Assembly: GCA_011322445.1 (NCBI GenBank)
Contig: DRMV01000011.1
Span: forward strand, 1 to 64,000
DNA length: 64,000 nt
Origin: Chloroflexota bacterium
Lineage (GTDB): Bacteria; Chloroflexota; Anaerolineae; Anaerolineales; DRMV01
Reading direction: 5' to 3'
A program made the position numbers and the translations under genes. Of the stretch, positions 1 through 9,821 are shown one piece after another; position 1 is the first letter of the stretch, and each line of letters opens with the position of its first letter. Under the pieces are notes generated by a model, which saw nothing but the letters and a program-made list of their open reading frames with translations, was not told where the DNA came from and did not search any database.

Positions 1-58
1 GAAGTTCAGCAACGATGAGGTCTTTGATTTGGGTGATGCGTTCTGTGGTAGACTTCAT
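1..58 (-). CDS. 5' fragment of an unidentified protein
   Basis: The first 19 codons of a minus-strand gene are visible, beginning MKSTTERITQIKDL; the rest lies outside the window. The ATG is preceded at normal distance by a Shine-Dalgarno AAAGGA. The fragment is too short to assign to a family. Upstream lies a large nested inverted repeat whose proximal arm contains the ribosome-binding site, so initiation may be controlled by RNA structure. Confidence 0.6.
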   Translation of the reverse strand, partial: MKSTTERITQIKDLIVAEL

Positions 59-61
59 TTG

Positions 62-128
62 GGAGTCCTTTGGTGAGAGATAGATGATGCGTTTATCTCT
101 GTTATACCAGAGGACTCCTTTTCTACAA
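62..128 (-). promoter_or_regulatory. Promoter and nested inverted repeat of the fragment gene
   Basis: On the minus strand, TTGTAG (123-128), a 16-base spacer and TATAAC (101-106) form a plausible promoter. The same stretch is a nested inverted repeat: 62-69 pairs with 111-118 (8 bp), 71-74 with 106-109, and 76-82 with 94-100 (7 bp). The outer arm covers the spacer and the Shine-Dalgarno; the inner hairpin would lie in the 5' leader. It could be an operator or a leader structure that hides the ribosome-binding site. Confidence 0.45.
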
Positions 129-253
129 CATTTGAGTGCTCCCCTGAAAGGCCAGCGCGGCGGGGGGGCACGCTTTGCTTCGCGTGGCTGCGCCTGCGCG
201 CTGTGGCGCGCAAATCCGGTGACGATTGTCACTCTTTCTAATTAAAGCACGGT

Positions 254-261
254 GATATAAT
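254..261 (+). promoter_or_regulatory. Extended -10 promoter of the icd-sdh operon
   Basis: TGATATAAT is an extended -10 element (TG at 253-254, TATAAT at 256-261). No good -35 hexamer lies at 17 bases, which is acceptable for an extended -10. Transcription would start near 268, giving icd a leader of about 58 bases. Confidence 0.5.
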
Positions 262-325
262 GGAAACCGTGTGCCGATTCACACGTCCCGACGTGATTCC
301 AAACCAACGCAAGGAGAGGCAAAAA

Positions 326-1732
<1,407 letters not shown>

Positions 1733-1811
1733 TGCGCGTCGGGCATGGTCGCGAGAGCGGCCATGCCCGATGGATTTTGCCCGCACGATCCTTTTTGTGA
1801 GGAGGTCTCGT

Positions 1812-2213
1812 ATGTCCTTCAAAACCACGCGTGAGGGCTACGTCAAGTACCAGGGGTTAGGCAATTGGGCCTTCGTGCTCCATCGTCTGACAGGCTTAGG
1901 CGTAATCCTCTTCCTCATTATCCACGTTTCCGATACAGCGTTGGTGTATTTCAAGCCCGAGTGGTATGTCCATGCGGTAGATCTCTACCGTCTGCCCATT
2001 TTTGGCCTGGGTGAGATTTTGTTGGTGCTCTCGGTCATCTATCATGGCTTGAATGGGCTGCGGGTGATCTATTTTGATATGGTGAACCCGGAGATGTGGA
2101 GCATTGAGGTCAACCGCAAATCGGTGATCTGGACGTGGATCATTACGATGGTGCTGTGGCTCCCGTCGGCCTGGATCATGGCCAGCCATATTCTGGAACA
2201 CATGGGCGGCTGA
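1812..2213 (+). CDS. sdhC: Succinate dehydrogenase cytochrome b subunit
   Basis: Membrane anchor of respiratory complex II (succinate:quinone reductase). The 133-residue protein has three hydrophobic helices and the SdhC signature LHRLTG near residue 22, followed by FLIIHVSD, whose His can ligate heme b, and IYHGLNGLR in the second helix. The start has GAGGAGGT 6 bases upstream. It lies 79 bases after icd and is followed by sdhD, sdhA and sdhB in the same direction with short gaps, each with its own strong Shine-Dalgarno. Confidence 0.93.
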   Translation: MSFKTTREGYVKYQGLGNWAFVLHRLTGLGVILFLIIHVSDTALVYFKPEWYVHAVDLYRLPIFGLGEILLVLSVIYHGLNGLRVIYFDMVNPEMWSIEVNRKSVIWTWIITMVLWLPSAWIMASHILEHMGG

Positions 2214-2244
2214 GGGCCGTTGGTGTTTTGTGAGGAGGTTTGAT

Positions 2245-2625
2245 ATGACCACCCAATCGAAATCGTTAGACATTCCCCAGACCTGGGAATCCTTTTCCTG
2301 GAAATGGATGCGCTACTCTGGCATACTGATTTTCATCCTGGTGTGGATCCACGTGCTCATTCAGGATATTTTGGTGGGTGTTTACAAGATCAATATACCT
2401 TATGTGGCCGGGCGGTGGAACGGTGGCTTTTGGCGAGTGTACGATTTCCTGATGTTGTTTTTCGCGTTTGCCCACGGCATGAACGGGGTGCGGCAAGTGC
2501 TGTACGACTTTATTCATAGTGCCGGCGGCCGTCGAGCGTTGAATTGGATCCTCTTTATCACTTGGGCGGCAGTGACGATTTGGGGCACTATCGCGATTTT
2601 CGCATTCACCCCACCTGCCGGCTAA
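2245..2625 (+). CDS. sdhD: Succinate dehydrogenase membrane anchor subunit
   Basis: Second hydrophobic subunit of complex II, 126 residues with three membrane helices. The HVLIQDIL segment and FAHGMNGVRQVL resemble the heme- and quinone-binding helices of SdhD; the latter is similar to the corresponding segment of the neighbouring sdhC, as expected for these related anchors. The start chosen has a GAGGAGGT box at the right distance. Its place between sdhC and sdhA supports the call more than its own divergent sequence. Confidence 0.88.
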   Translation: MTTQSKSLDIPQTWESFSWKWMRYSGILIFILVWIHVLIQDILVGVYKINIPYVAGRWNGGFWRVYDFLMLFFAFAHGMNGVRQVLYDFIHSAGGRRALNWILFITWAAVTIWGTIAIFAFTPPAG

Positions 2626-2658
2626 ACCGTAGGCCAGCATCCCTTTGAAGGAGTTGGA

Positions 2659-4458
2659 ATGATGAGCGTCAAAACCCATCAGTACGAAGTCGTGATTGTT
2701 GGTGCTGGTGGCGCAGGCTTGATGGCAGCCCTTTACGCTTCCCAAAAGGCCTCCACCGCCGTCATCAGCAAGCTCTATCCCACCCGCTCCCACACGGGCG
2801 CGGCCCAGGGCGGCATCAGCGCAGCCCTGGGGAACATTGAAGAGGACCGCCCCGAGTGGCACACTTACGATACCGTCAAGGGCAGTGACTACCTGGGCGA
2901 CCAGGACGCAATCGAATTCATGTGCTTCAAGGCCCCGGAACTGGTCTATGAACTGGAACACATGGGCTTGCCTTTTGACCGCACGCCCGAGGGCCGCATT
3001 TTGCAGCGCCCCTTCGGCGGTCACACGAACAACGAAACCGGGAAACCGGTGCGCCGCGCCTGCCACGCCGCCGACCGCACCGGGCACATGATTCTGCAAA
3101 CCCTTTACCAGCAGTGCATCAAAAACGATGTGACCTTCTTCGATGAGTTCCAGGTGCTGGATCTCATCATGGTCAACGGCAAAGCAGCCGGTGTGGTGGC
3201 AATTGAGTTGGCGACCGGCGACTTGCATGTCTTCCACGCCAAGGCCGTGATTATGGCAACTGGTGGTTGGGGCCGTGTGTGGGAAATCACCTCGAATGCT
3301 TACGCCTATACCGGCGACGGCGCGGCAATTGTGCTGCGCAAGGGCCTGCCGCTGGAAGACATGGAATTCTTCCAGTTCCACCCCACGGGCATCTACAAAC
3401 TGGGCATTTTGATTACCGAAGGTGTGCGCGGTGAAGGCGGTGTGCTCATCAACGACAAGGGTGAGCGCTTTATGGAGAAGTACGCGCCCCACGTCAAGGA
3501 CCTGGCTTCCCGCGATGTCGTCAGCCGCGCCATGTACATCGAAATGAAGGAAGGCCGCGGCATCAACGGCCAGCGCTACCTTTACCTGGATGTCCGCCCC
3601 GAGACTGTGAACAAATATGCCAAGATCGATGGGCGCACCAACCCCGATGGTACGCCTTACCAGGTGACGGCCGAGGAAATCCTCCACAAACTGCCCGACA
3701 TCATCGACTTCTGCAAGACCTACCTGGGTGTAGACCCGGTGAAGGAGCCGATGCCGGTGCAGCCTACGGCGCACTACGCGATGGGCGGCATCCCCACCAA
3801 CCTCAAGACCGAGGTGCTCGCGGACGAAAAAGGCGCTGTGGTGCCGGGCCTGTATGCGGCGGGCGAAAACGCGTGCGTTTCGGTGCACGGCGCCAACCGC
3901 CTGGGCACCAACTCGTTGCTCGACCTGGTGGTGTTTGGTAAGGAAGCCGGCGTCCACGCCGCCGAGTATGCGACCGGCGCCGAATTCGAGCCGTTGCCCG
4001 GCGACGCCGCCGACTTCGCTCGCTCTCAACTGGATGCCATCCTCAACAGCAAAGGCAACGAACGCGTCGCCGACATCGCCGCCGAAATGAAGCATGAGAT
4101 GATGGACAAGGTCGGCGTCTTCCGTACCGAGGAAGGGATGCAGGAGGCGTTGAATAAAATCCGCGAACTCAAAGAGCGTTTTCAGCACATTCACATCGAC
4201 GATCGCGGCAAGACTTTCAACACCGACCTGCTGACCGCCTGGGAAGTCGGCAACTTGTTGGATATCGCCGAAGTGACTGCGGCCTCGGCGTTGGCCCGCA
4301 AGGAAAGCCGCGGCGCACATTCTCGCGATGACTTCCCCAAGCGGGACGACCAAAACTGGCTGAAGCATACGATGGCCTGGCGGCGCGACGGCGAAATCGA
4401 ACTGCGCTACAAGCCTGTTGTGCTCACCAAGTATGAGCCCAAGGAACGCGTGTACTAA
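2659..4458 (+). CDS. sdhA: Succinate dehydrogenase flavoprotein subunit
   Basis: Catalytic subunit of complex II; oxidises succinate to fumarate with covalently bound FAD. 599 residues, the normal length. The Rossmann motif GAGGAG is at residues 15-20, and [10 protein letters not shown] holds His45, the expected covalent FAD attachment site. HPTGIY, the region RGEGG and [14 protein letters not shown] (catalytic-site Arg near 414) are intact, and the C-terminal [17 protein letters not shown] region is present. Two consecutive Met codons make the exact start uncertain by one residue; AAGGAG lies 6-9 bases upstream. Confidence 0.96.
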   Translation: MMSVKTHQYEVVIVGAGGAGLMAALYASQKASTAVISKLYPTRSHTGAAQGGISAALGNIEEDRPEWHTYDTVKGSDYLGDQDAIEFMCFKAPELVYELEHMGLPFDRTPEGRILQRPFGGHTNNETGKPVRRACHAADRTGHMILQTLYQQCIKNDVTFFDEFQVLDLIMVNGKAAGVVAIELATGDLHVFHAKAVIMATGGWGRVWEITSNAYAYTGDGAAIVLRKGLPLEDMEFFQFHPTGIYKLGILITEGVRGEGGVLINDKGERFMEKYAPHVKDLASRDVVSRAMYIEMKEGRGINGQRYLYLDVRPETVNKYAKIDGRTNPDGTPYQVTAEEILHKLPDIIDFCKTYLGVDPVKEPMPVQPTAHYAMGGIPTNLKTEVLADEKGAVVPGLYAAGENACVSVHGANRLGTNSLLDLVVFGKEAGVHAAEYATGAEFEPLPGDAADFARSQLDAILNSKGNERVADIAAEMKHEMMDKVGVFRTEEGMQEALNKIRELKERFQHIHIDDRGKTFNTDLLTAWEVGNLLDIAEVTAASALARKESRGAHSRDDFPKRDDQNWLKHTMAWRRDGEIELRYKPVVLTKYEPKERVY

Positions 4459-4470
4459 GGAGGCGGCGCG

Positions 4471-5184
4471 ATGCAAGTCACCTTGAAAATCTTACGCTAT
4501 AACCCCGAAAAAGACGCCCAGCCGCATTACGAGCGCTATACTCTCGATGCGGAGCCGACCGACCGCATTCTGGACGTGCTGGAAAAGATCAAAGCGCACG
4601 AAGACGGCACGCTGACCTTCCGCCGCTCCTGCGCCCACGGTATCTGCGGTTCCTGCGCCATGCGCATCAACGGCCGTAACCGGCTGGCCTGCAAGACCTT
4701 GCTCCAGACCCTCGACACCAGCAAGGAAATCACCGTTGAGCCGATCCTGGGCCTGCCGCGGGTGAAAGACCTGGTGGTGGACATGACCACCTTCTTCGAC
4801 AACTACCGCAAGGTCATGCCCTACTTCGTCAACGATGAACCGTTGCCGGAAGACGGTCGTGAGCGGTTGCAGTCGCCTGAGGAGCGGGAACGCTTCGACG
4901 ACACCACCAAGTGCATCCTCTGCGGTGCCTGCACCACGGCCTGCCCCACTTTCTGGGCCGACAACAGTTACGTTGGGCCTTCGGCGATTGTCAATGCCCA
5001 CCGCTTCATTTTCGACAGCCGCGACCGCGCGGCCGCCGAGCGGCTCAAGATTTTGGCGGGCGAGAGCGGCGTTTTCCGCTGCCGTACGGCCTTCAACTGC
5101 ACCGAGGCCTGCCCGCGCGAAATTCAAATCACTAAGGCCATTGCCGAGGTCAAGCGCGCCATCATCACGGGGCGCCTGGACTAA
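4471..5184 (+). CDS. sdhB: Succinate dehydrogenase iron-sulfur subunit
   Basis: Carries electrons from the SdhA flavin to quinone. 237 residues with the full ligand set: [2Fe-2S] Cys54, Cys59, Cys62 and Cys74; then CILCGAC (Cys148, 151, 154) with Cys158, and CRTAFNCTEACP (Cys204, 210, 214) for the [4Fe-4S] and [3Fe-4S] centres. It starts 12 bases after sdhA behind an AAGGAGG box and is the last gene before a strong terminator. Confidence 0.96.
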   Translation: MQVTLKILRYNPEKDAQPHYERYTLDAEPTDRILDVLEKIKAHEDGTLTFRRSCAHGICGSCAMRINGRNRLACKTLLQTLDTSKEITVEPILGLPRVKDLVVDMTTFFDNYRKVMPYFVNDEPLPEDGRERLQSPEERERFDDTTKCILCGACTTACPTFWADNSYVGPSAIVNAHRFIFDSRDRAAAERLKILAGESGVFRCRTAFNCTEACPREIQITKAIAEVKRAIITGRLD

Positions 5185-5204
5185 AGGCGTTTCTCGCTAA
5201 TCAA

Positions 5205-5240
5205 AACGCCCGCTGGCTTTGCAACCAGCGGGCGTTTTTT
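5205..5240 (+). terminator. Bidirectional terminator, sdhB / ftsK
   Basis: A perfect 12-bp stem (AACGCCCGCTGG with its complement) and 8-base loop are followed by T's on the plus strand; the four A's before the stem give T's on the minus strand, so it can also end the convergent ftsK transcript. Confidence 0.9.
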
Positions 5241-5284
5241 GTCGTGTTTTTCGCCGTAAGACCTGGAGGGTTTCTCAAAACCTG

Positions 5285-7576
5285 TCAGGTCTGATTGTCC
5301 GAAGCCTCGTCCTTCGGCGGCAAGATAGGCCGCACGCCGCTGCCGGGGTGGGGTGGCCCCACGATGCCCTCGTCTTCCATCGCATCGACCAGGCGGGCGG
5401 CGCGCGTGTAGCCAATGCGCAAGCGCCGTTGGAGCAGCGAGGCCGAGGCTTTGCCTTCCTTCCGCACCAGCGCCACGGCTTGTTCCCACAGGGGGTCTTT
5501 GGGCTTTTGAGGTTGTGGCTCCGCTTCCATTTCTTCCCAAATGGGCTTTTGCTTCAGGGGAATGCCCGCGGGCGGCGCGTCCACAATGCCGCCAATGCCC
5601 GGCACCCCGGCCGTGCCGAAGTTGCGCCAGTAGTTCACCACCCGCCGAATTTCGTGGTCGGCGACGAACACCCCCTGCAACCGTACTGGCTCGGGGGCGT
5701 CGGGGGCCATGAAGAGCATATCGCCCCGCCCTAACAGCCGCTCGGCGCCAGGTTGGTCAAGGATCACGCGGCTATCGACCGTGGAAGCCACGGCGAAGGC
5801 AATGCGCGCCGGGAAATTGGCTTTGATCAGCCCGGTGACCACATCCACCGATGGGCGCTGGGTGGCAATGATGACATGGATGCCGGTGGCGCGCGCCAGT
5901 TGCGCCAGGCGGGTGAGGGTGCGCTCGGTGGTGTCTGGGGCCAGCATCATCAAATCGGCCAGTTCGTCGATGATGATGACCAGGTAAGGCAGTTTCTCGC
6001 CGCCGCTGCGCTCGACTTCCTGATTGTAATCGGCAATATGGCGCTTGCCCGCTTTGGCAAAGAGTTTGTAGCGCCGTTCCATCTCATGCGTCACCCATTG
6101 CAGCGCACCCACGACCCGCTCTAAATCGACCACCACAGGGGCCAGCAGGTGCGGAATGCCGTTGTAGCCGCTCAGTTCCACCCGCTTGGGGTCCACCAGC
6201 AGCAGGCGCAGGTCGTCGGGCGTGTTGTGTAGCAGCAGACAGGTGATGATGCCGTTCACGCACACCGATTTGCCCGAGCCCGTCGCCCCGGCGATGAGCA
6301 GATGGGGCATGGCCGCCAGGTCGGCGGCGACGGCGTGGCCGGCAACATCCTTGCCCAGCGCAAAGCGGAGCGGCGATTTAACCTTGCGGAAGGCGGGGCT
6401 TTCGATGACCTGGCGCAGCGTGACGGGCGCGGCTTCCTCATTAGGGACCTCGATGCCCACATAGCCTTTGCCCGGTACGGGGGCTTGAATGCGCACCCGC
6501 TTGGCGGAAAGCGCCAGGGCTAAATCGTCGGCCAGCGAGGCGATTTTGGAAACCCGCACTTTCATTGGCCCTTTGCGGCTTTCGACATAGCCGGGTTCGA
6601 CGCCGTAAAGGGTGACGGTGGGCCCCCGTAGCACTTCCACCACTTTGGCCGGTGCGTTGAACTGGGCCAAAGTTTCTTCAATCAGCCGGGCGCGGGCTTC
6701 GGTTTCTTCCTGCTGGTAGGCTTCGGTGGGCGATTCGTCGAGCATTTCAGCAATGTCGGGCAAGACCCACACTGGCTTTTCGACGGCCTGCGCGTTGGCT
6801 TCGGCTTCCGGCAAAGGGGCGGCCTCGCCGGCAGGCGCGGGCGGGGAAGAGGGTGACATGGCGGGCGCAGCGAAAGAGGGCGTGGCTGGGGAAGGCCACA
6901 GGCGGGCGCGCAGCCGTGCCAGCAGCAGCGCGCTGTGGTGGCGGAGGCGGCGGAAGACCGGCGGCAGCCAGCGGAACAAATCGGCCACAGGGCGATTGAG
7001 GGTGAAGGCCAGCCCCAGCACGACGCCGGCCAGCAGCATCACGGCTGCCCCCGCCCGGCCGAGGGTGGTGGTGAGCACCCACAACAACAGCGCACCGACG
7101 TAGCCCCCACCTTGCCCCTGCGCGGCCGCGGCGAAAGTGGCGCTGCGGGTGCTTTCCAGCAGCGGCAGGTGCAACACGGCCAGCACAGTGGCATAGAGCA
7201 GCATCAAACCGCTGACGCGCTCGGCGTTGAGCGTGGGGAAGCGCGTGCTCCGCCGGAAGATGATGCCCAGCCCCAGGACCAGCAACCACAGCGGGAAGAG
7301 CCACAGGCCCCACCCTAAGGCGCGTTGCCAGAAGGCCGCCCAGGGGTGCAATGCCGTCCCCTGGGGCCATACCAGGCTGGCAAGGGTAAGCAGCCCCGCG
7401 ATTGTCAGCGCGGCGCCGCCCAGGTCGTGTTTGCGTTCCGGGGAAAGGCGGGGCTTGGGCGGCGTGGCGGCAGGCGTCTGCTTTTTTGCGCGTCGTGAGG
7501 CTGGCCGCGCGGCTTTGCTGCTTTTTTTGCGCTTGCTGGTTTTAGAAGCAGAACGGGTTTGAGGTTTTCTGGGCAT
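5285..7576 (-). CDS. ftsK: DNA translocase FtsK/SpoIIIE
   Basis: Septal ATP-driven DNA pump that clears chromosome ends through the division site. 763 residues: a very basic N-terminus, four hydrophobic membrane helices (about 52-196), a Pro/Ala-rich linker, then alpha/beta motor domains with Walker A GATGSGKS (430-437) and Walker B LVIIIDELAD. The C-terminal gamma winged helix (LWEQAVALV...ASASLLQRRL, about 690-745) that reads KOPS/SRS-type polar sequences is present. The promoter is an extended -10 on the minus strand about 38 bases upstream. Confidence 0.95.
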   Translation of the reverse strand: MPRKPQTRSASKTSKRKKSSKAARPASRRAKKQTPAATPPKPRLSPERKHDLGGAALTIAGLLTLASLVWPQGTALHPWAAFWQRALGWGLWLFPLWLLVLGLGIIFRRSTRFPTLNAERVSGLMLLYATVLAVLHLPLLESTRSATFAAAAQGQGGGYVGALLLWVLTTTLGRAGAAVMLLAGVVLGLAFTLNRPVADLFRWLPPVFRRLRHHSALLLARLRARLWPSPATPSFAAPAMSPSSPPAPAGEAAPLPEAEANAQAVEKPVWVLPDIAEMLDESPTEAYQQEETEARARLIEETLAQFNAPAKVVEVLRGPTVTLYGVEPGYVESRKGPMKVRVSKIASLADDLALALSAKRVRIQAPVPGKGYVGIEVPNEEAAPVTLRQVIESPAFRKVKSPLRFALGKDVAGHAVAADLAAMPHLLIAGATGSGKSVCVNGIITCLLLHNTPDDLRLLLVDPKRVELSGYNGIPHLLAPVVVDLERVVGALQWVTHEMERRYKLFAKAGKRHIADYNQEVERSGGEKLPYLVIIIDELADLMMLAPDTTERTLTRLAQLARATGIHVIIATQRPSVDVVTGLIKANFPARIAFAVASTVDSRVILDQPGAERLLGRGDMLFMAPDAPEPVRLQGVFVADHEIRRVVNYWRNFGTAGVPGIGGIVDAPPAGIPLKQKPIWEEMEAEPQPQKPKDPLWEQAVALVRKEGKASASLLQRRLRIGYTRAARLVDAMEDEGIVGPPHPGSGVRPILPPKDEASDNQT

Positions 7577-7613
7577 AAGGCGCGAAAGTGGAGCACAAGG
7601 TCAGGATAACACG

Positions 7614-7622
7614 ATTATAGCA
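7614..7622 (-). promoter_or_regulatory. Extended -10 promoter of ftsK
   Basis: Minus-strand TGCTATAAT precedes ftsK by about 38 bases. A short inverted repeat (GGTTG, 6 bases, CAACC) lies just upstream of the -10. The -35 region is poor, as often with TGn-type promoters. Confidence 0.5.
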
Positions 7623-7647
7623 CGGTTGTTCGTGCAACCCGGGGAGG

Positions 7648-8631
7648 TCAGTGCCATACCCGGAAGGCAGTTTCGGCTTCCCCCGTGATGCCGTCGAAGG
7701 TAGCGCGTATGCGCACGGCAATGTGACCGCGATAGGTTGGGACGGGCAGCCACACATTGAGGCAGCCGTCGTTGTCGGTGGTAAAGGCTTGTGGTGTGAA
7801 AGGGGCGGTGAGGGGCTCGCCCAACGTGTTGGTGAACTGCAGTTGTACTGTGGCTCCTTCCAGTGGCTGGCCTAACTGGTCGGTGACCCAGACGATGAGG
7901 TGAACCTGGTCTCCCGGGTGGGCCAGCACCGGCGTGATGGTTGCCATCACGCGCAGCGTCAGCACGGCGCGACGCAGCGGGGCTTCCCCACCCGCGGGCA
8001 AGGGGCGCAGCAGTTGGGGGTCGTGTTCGTTCTGCTGGAAGTACCATTCCCCTAAATTGCTGAGCACCACGCGGCCTTCCCGGGCGTGGTATTCCAGCCG
8101 GGCCTCTTCGAAATACTGCACTGGCACGCCGTTTTCCAGCAGCGGGTCACTGACCACCTGCCCCAGCACGGTGCGGTGTTGCTGGTAGAAGCGCAGGAAT
8201 TCATAGCACACGGGGTGCAGCGCCCCCTCCACGTCGGGGAAGGCTTTGCACCCGGCCCCGTTGAGGAAACTTTGCGACAGCGGTTCGCGATGCAGGCCCT
8301 TGCCGGGGTGTTCGTAGAAATACCGCCCCAGGTTGGCAAGGGTGGGCGAGGCGTGGTTGGGGCCTTGTTGGAAGAGCGCCCGTTGGAAATATTGCATGGT
8401 TTGGCCTTGCCGTTGGAAGGCCTCGGTGATGGGGTAGCCGAACAGCAGCGCCGCCTCGGGCCAGGCACGGTAGAAGTCGAGGAAATCGCCTTGCACCGTG
8501 TGGCCGGTTTGGGGGAAGTAGCGGACGTCTTCCGCGGCAAACAACCGGCTTGCCGAGAGCGACAGGGCAAGCGCGGTGCCGAGGATGAGCAAGAGGAGCA
8601 GGCTCCACGTGCGCCGCTGTTTGAGTCGCAT
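7648..8631 (-). CDS. Secreted protein with W/Y-rich envelope repeats and Ig-like domain
   Basis: 327 residues: an N-terminal signal/anchor helix (LLLLLILGTALALSLSAS), then two copies of a repeat built on FPxTGHTVxGDFLxFY, FGYPITEAF, VQYFExAR(L/F)EYHA and LSNLGxWYF-like segments, a type frequent in secreted Chloroflexota proteins, and a C-terminal Ig-like beta domain (about 225-327; HPGDQVHLIVWVTDQLGQPL, GCLNVWLPV). No catalytic residues were recognised; probably an extracytoplasmic binding or structural protein. Upstream in-frame starts are rejected because TATAAT sits exactly 6 bases before this ATG with no Shine-Dalgarno, implying a leaderless mRNA. Confidence 0.7.
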   Translation of the reverse strand: MRLKQRRTWSLLLLLILGTALALSLSASRLFAAEDVRYFPQTGHTVQGDFLDFYRAWPEAALLFGYPITEAFQRQGQTMQYFQRALFQQGPNHASPTLANLGRYFYEHPGKGLHREPLSQSFLNGAGCKAFPDVEGALHPVCYEFLRFYQQHRTVLGQVVSDPLLENGVPVQYFEEARLEYHAREGRVVLSNLGEWYFQQNEHDPQLLRPLPAGGEAPLRRAVLTLRVMATITPVLAHPGDQVHLIVWVTDQLGQPLEGATVQLQFTNTLGEPLTAPFTPQAFTTDNDGCLNVWLPVPTYRGHIAVRIRATFDGITGEAETAFRVWH

Positions 8632-8637
8632 GAGGTG

Positions 8638-8646
8638 ATTATAGCA
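8638..8646 (-). promoter_or_regulatory. Leaderless extended -10 promoter
   Basis: Minus-strand TGCTATAAT ends 6 bases before the ATG of the secreted repeat protein, so transcription should begin at or next to the A of the start codon. The nine bases are the same as in the ftsK promoter. Confidence 0.6.
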
Positions 8647-8737
8647 TGTTTTCGTGCCAGAAAGTGCGTCGGCGCGCTTCGTATAGCCGTGCTTCTGGGG
8701 CGGTGGGAGCGGGGGCGGCGCGAAAAACGGGTAAATG

Positions 8738-8756
8738 CCTGTATAATGAAAACAGG
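8738..8756 (+). promoter_or_regulatory. Putative promoter of the SH3 lipoprotein pair
   Basis: TATAAT at 8742-8747 lies inside an inverted repeat CCTGT (8738-8742) / ACAGG (8752-8756), which could be an operator. It leaves a leader of about 130 bases containing a 7-8 bp hairpin (8793-8800 with 8804-8811) and a possible small ORF. Confidence 0.4.
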
Positions 8757-8791
8757 TGTGTTTGTGTTTCGCCCGCAGGAGGAAGGCTGTC

Positions 8792-8875
8792 GTGCTGCCC
8801 ACGGGGCAGCATGAGACGTTGGTGCCAGGGGGCAACGTAACCTGTACAGCCACTGGGGCGCGTTCAAAGCCATGA
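8792..8875 (+). CDS. Possible 27-codon upstream ORF
   Basis: A GTG codon 6 bases after a strong AGGAGGAAGG box opens a 27-codon frame whose TGA overlaps an in-frame ATG of the following lipoprotein gene (ATGA). The start region also contains a hairpin. It could be a leader peptide or only a by-product of a purine-rich stretch; no homology is recognised. Confidence 0.3.
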   Translation: MLPTGQHETLVPGGNVTCTATGARSKP

Positions 8876-8886
8876 GGAGGAAGGAA

Positions 8887-9786
8887 ATGCGGTGGTTTCG
8901 GGCACAGAAAGGTTGGTTGTTGACCGTAGTGCTCGTTGCAGTTTTAGCATGCAACCTGCCGCAAGGGAATTCGCCGACGGGTGGGCCTGTGGCCTCTCCC
9001 CCATCCGGGGGTGGCGCTGGCCTTCAGGAGACGGCAGTTCCCCCCGCGGCACTGACGATGGCCGCGGGCACGGCTATTGCCGCGATGACTCAAACAGCAG
9101 CGGCTTTTCTCGCCGCCGCGCCAACGGGAACGCCGACGCCTTCGCCCACGCTCAGCCCCACGCCGACCCTCACCCTCACGCCCACGCCTTCCACTCCGAT
9201 GATCAGCGTTTCGGTGAACACCAACTGCCGCACCGGCCCCGGCGATACCTATGACCGCGTGGGCGCGTTGCTGGTGGGGGAAACCGCCGAGGTGCTGGCG
9301 CGCGACCCGTATGGCCAGTTCTGGTACATTCCCAACCCCGACAGGCCGGGCAGCAAGTGCTGGGTGTGGGGGCAGTACGCCACCGTGACCGGCGATACTT
9401 CATCGCTGCCGGTTTTCACCCCGCCGCCGACGCCTACACCCGCGGCGAACTTTGCCATCACTGGCCTGGGACACGTCGTGTGTGGAGGCGCGCATTGGTA
9501 TGCCCTGCAGGTGAAGAACACCGGCGGCCTCACCTGGGAGAGTTGGAAAGAAGAGGTGGTGGACCTGACCACCAGCGCGGCCGCGACTTACACCGGCGAT
9601 GGTTTTGCTGCCGCGTTTCGCTGTGTCTCGCTCGTTGTCCCTACACTTCCGGCTGGTCAGACGGCGTATGTGGGCAACTTTGCCAGCACCCCCGGCCACC
9701 ACGTGCGGATTACCCTTACCCTGTATACCGATACACATCAACGCGGGCAGGCCGTGACCTCTACGGCCGAATACAACCTTCCGTAG
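8887..9786 (+). CDS. SH3-domain lipoprotein, first copy
   Basis: Surface lipoprotein of 299 residues. A signal peptide ends in the lipobox LVAVLAC; the lipidated Cys is near residue 21. Then follow an Ala-rich segment, a Thr/Pro linker, a bacterial SH3-type domain (VNTNCRTGPG, YDRVGALLVGE, QFWYI) and a C-terminal beta domain of about 110 residues (FAITGLGHVVCGG). SH3b domains usually bind cell-wall or polysaccharide ligands. The start is preceded by GAGGAGGAAGG; an ATG 15 bases upstream overlaps a small ORF stop and is an alternative. A second, very similar gene follows 35 bases later. Confidence 0.8.
   Translation: MRWFRAQKGWLLTVVLVAVLACNLPQGNSPTGGPVASPPSGGGAGLQETAVPPAALTMAAGTAIAAMTQTAAAFLAAAPTGTPTPSPTLSPTPTLTLTPTPSTPMISVSVNTNCRTGPGDTYDRVGALLVGETAEVLARDPYGQFWYIPNPDRPGSKCWVWGQYATVTGDTSSLPVFTPPPTPTPAANFAITGLGHVVCGGAHWYALQVKNTGGLTWESWKEEVVDLTTSAAATYTGDGFAAAFRCVSLVVPTLPAGQTAYVGNFASTPGHHVRITLTLYTDTHQRGQAVTSTAEYNLP
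9177..9392 (+). repeat. 216-bp direct repeat, copy 1 (SH3 core)
   Basis: Differs from the copy at 10151-10366 at only three positions, while sequence on both sides is clearly diverged. The repeat covers the end of the Thr/Pro linker and the whole SH3 domain. Confidence 0.9.
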
Positions 9787-9821
9787 CACGGCGGCGCACC
9801 TTTGGCGTCAAAGGAGAAACG

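Noticed and set aside
2266-4476. 736-codon open frame on the minus strand opposite sdhA
   Set aside because: Antisense shadow of sdhA with no ribosome site and no recognisable motifs.
8653-8853. 74-codon N-terminal extension of the secreted repeat protein
   Set aside because: It lies upstream of the predicted transcription start and would place the signal helix inside the protein.
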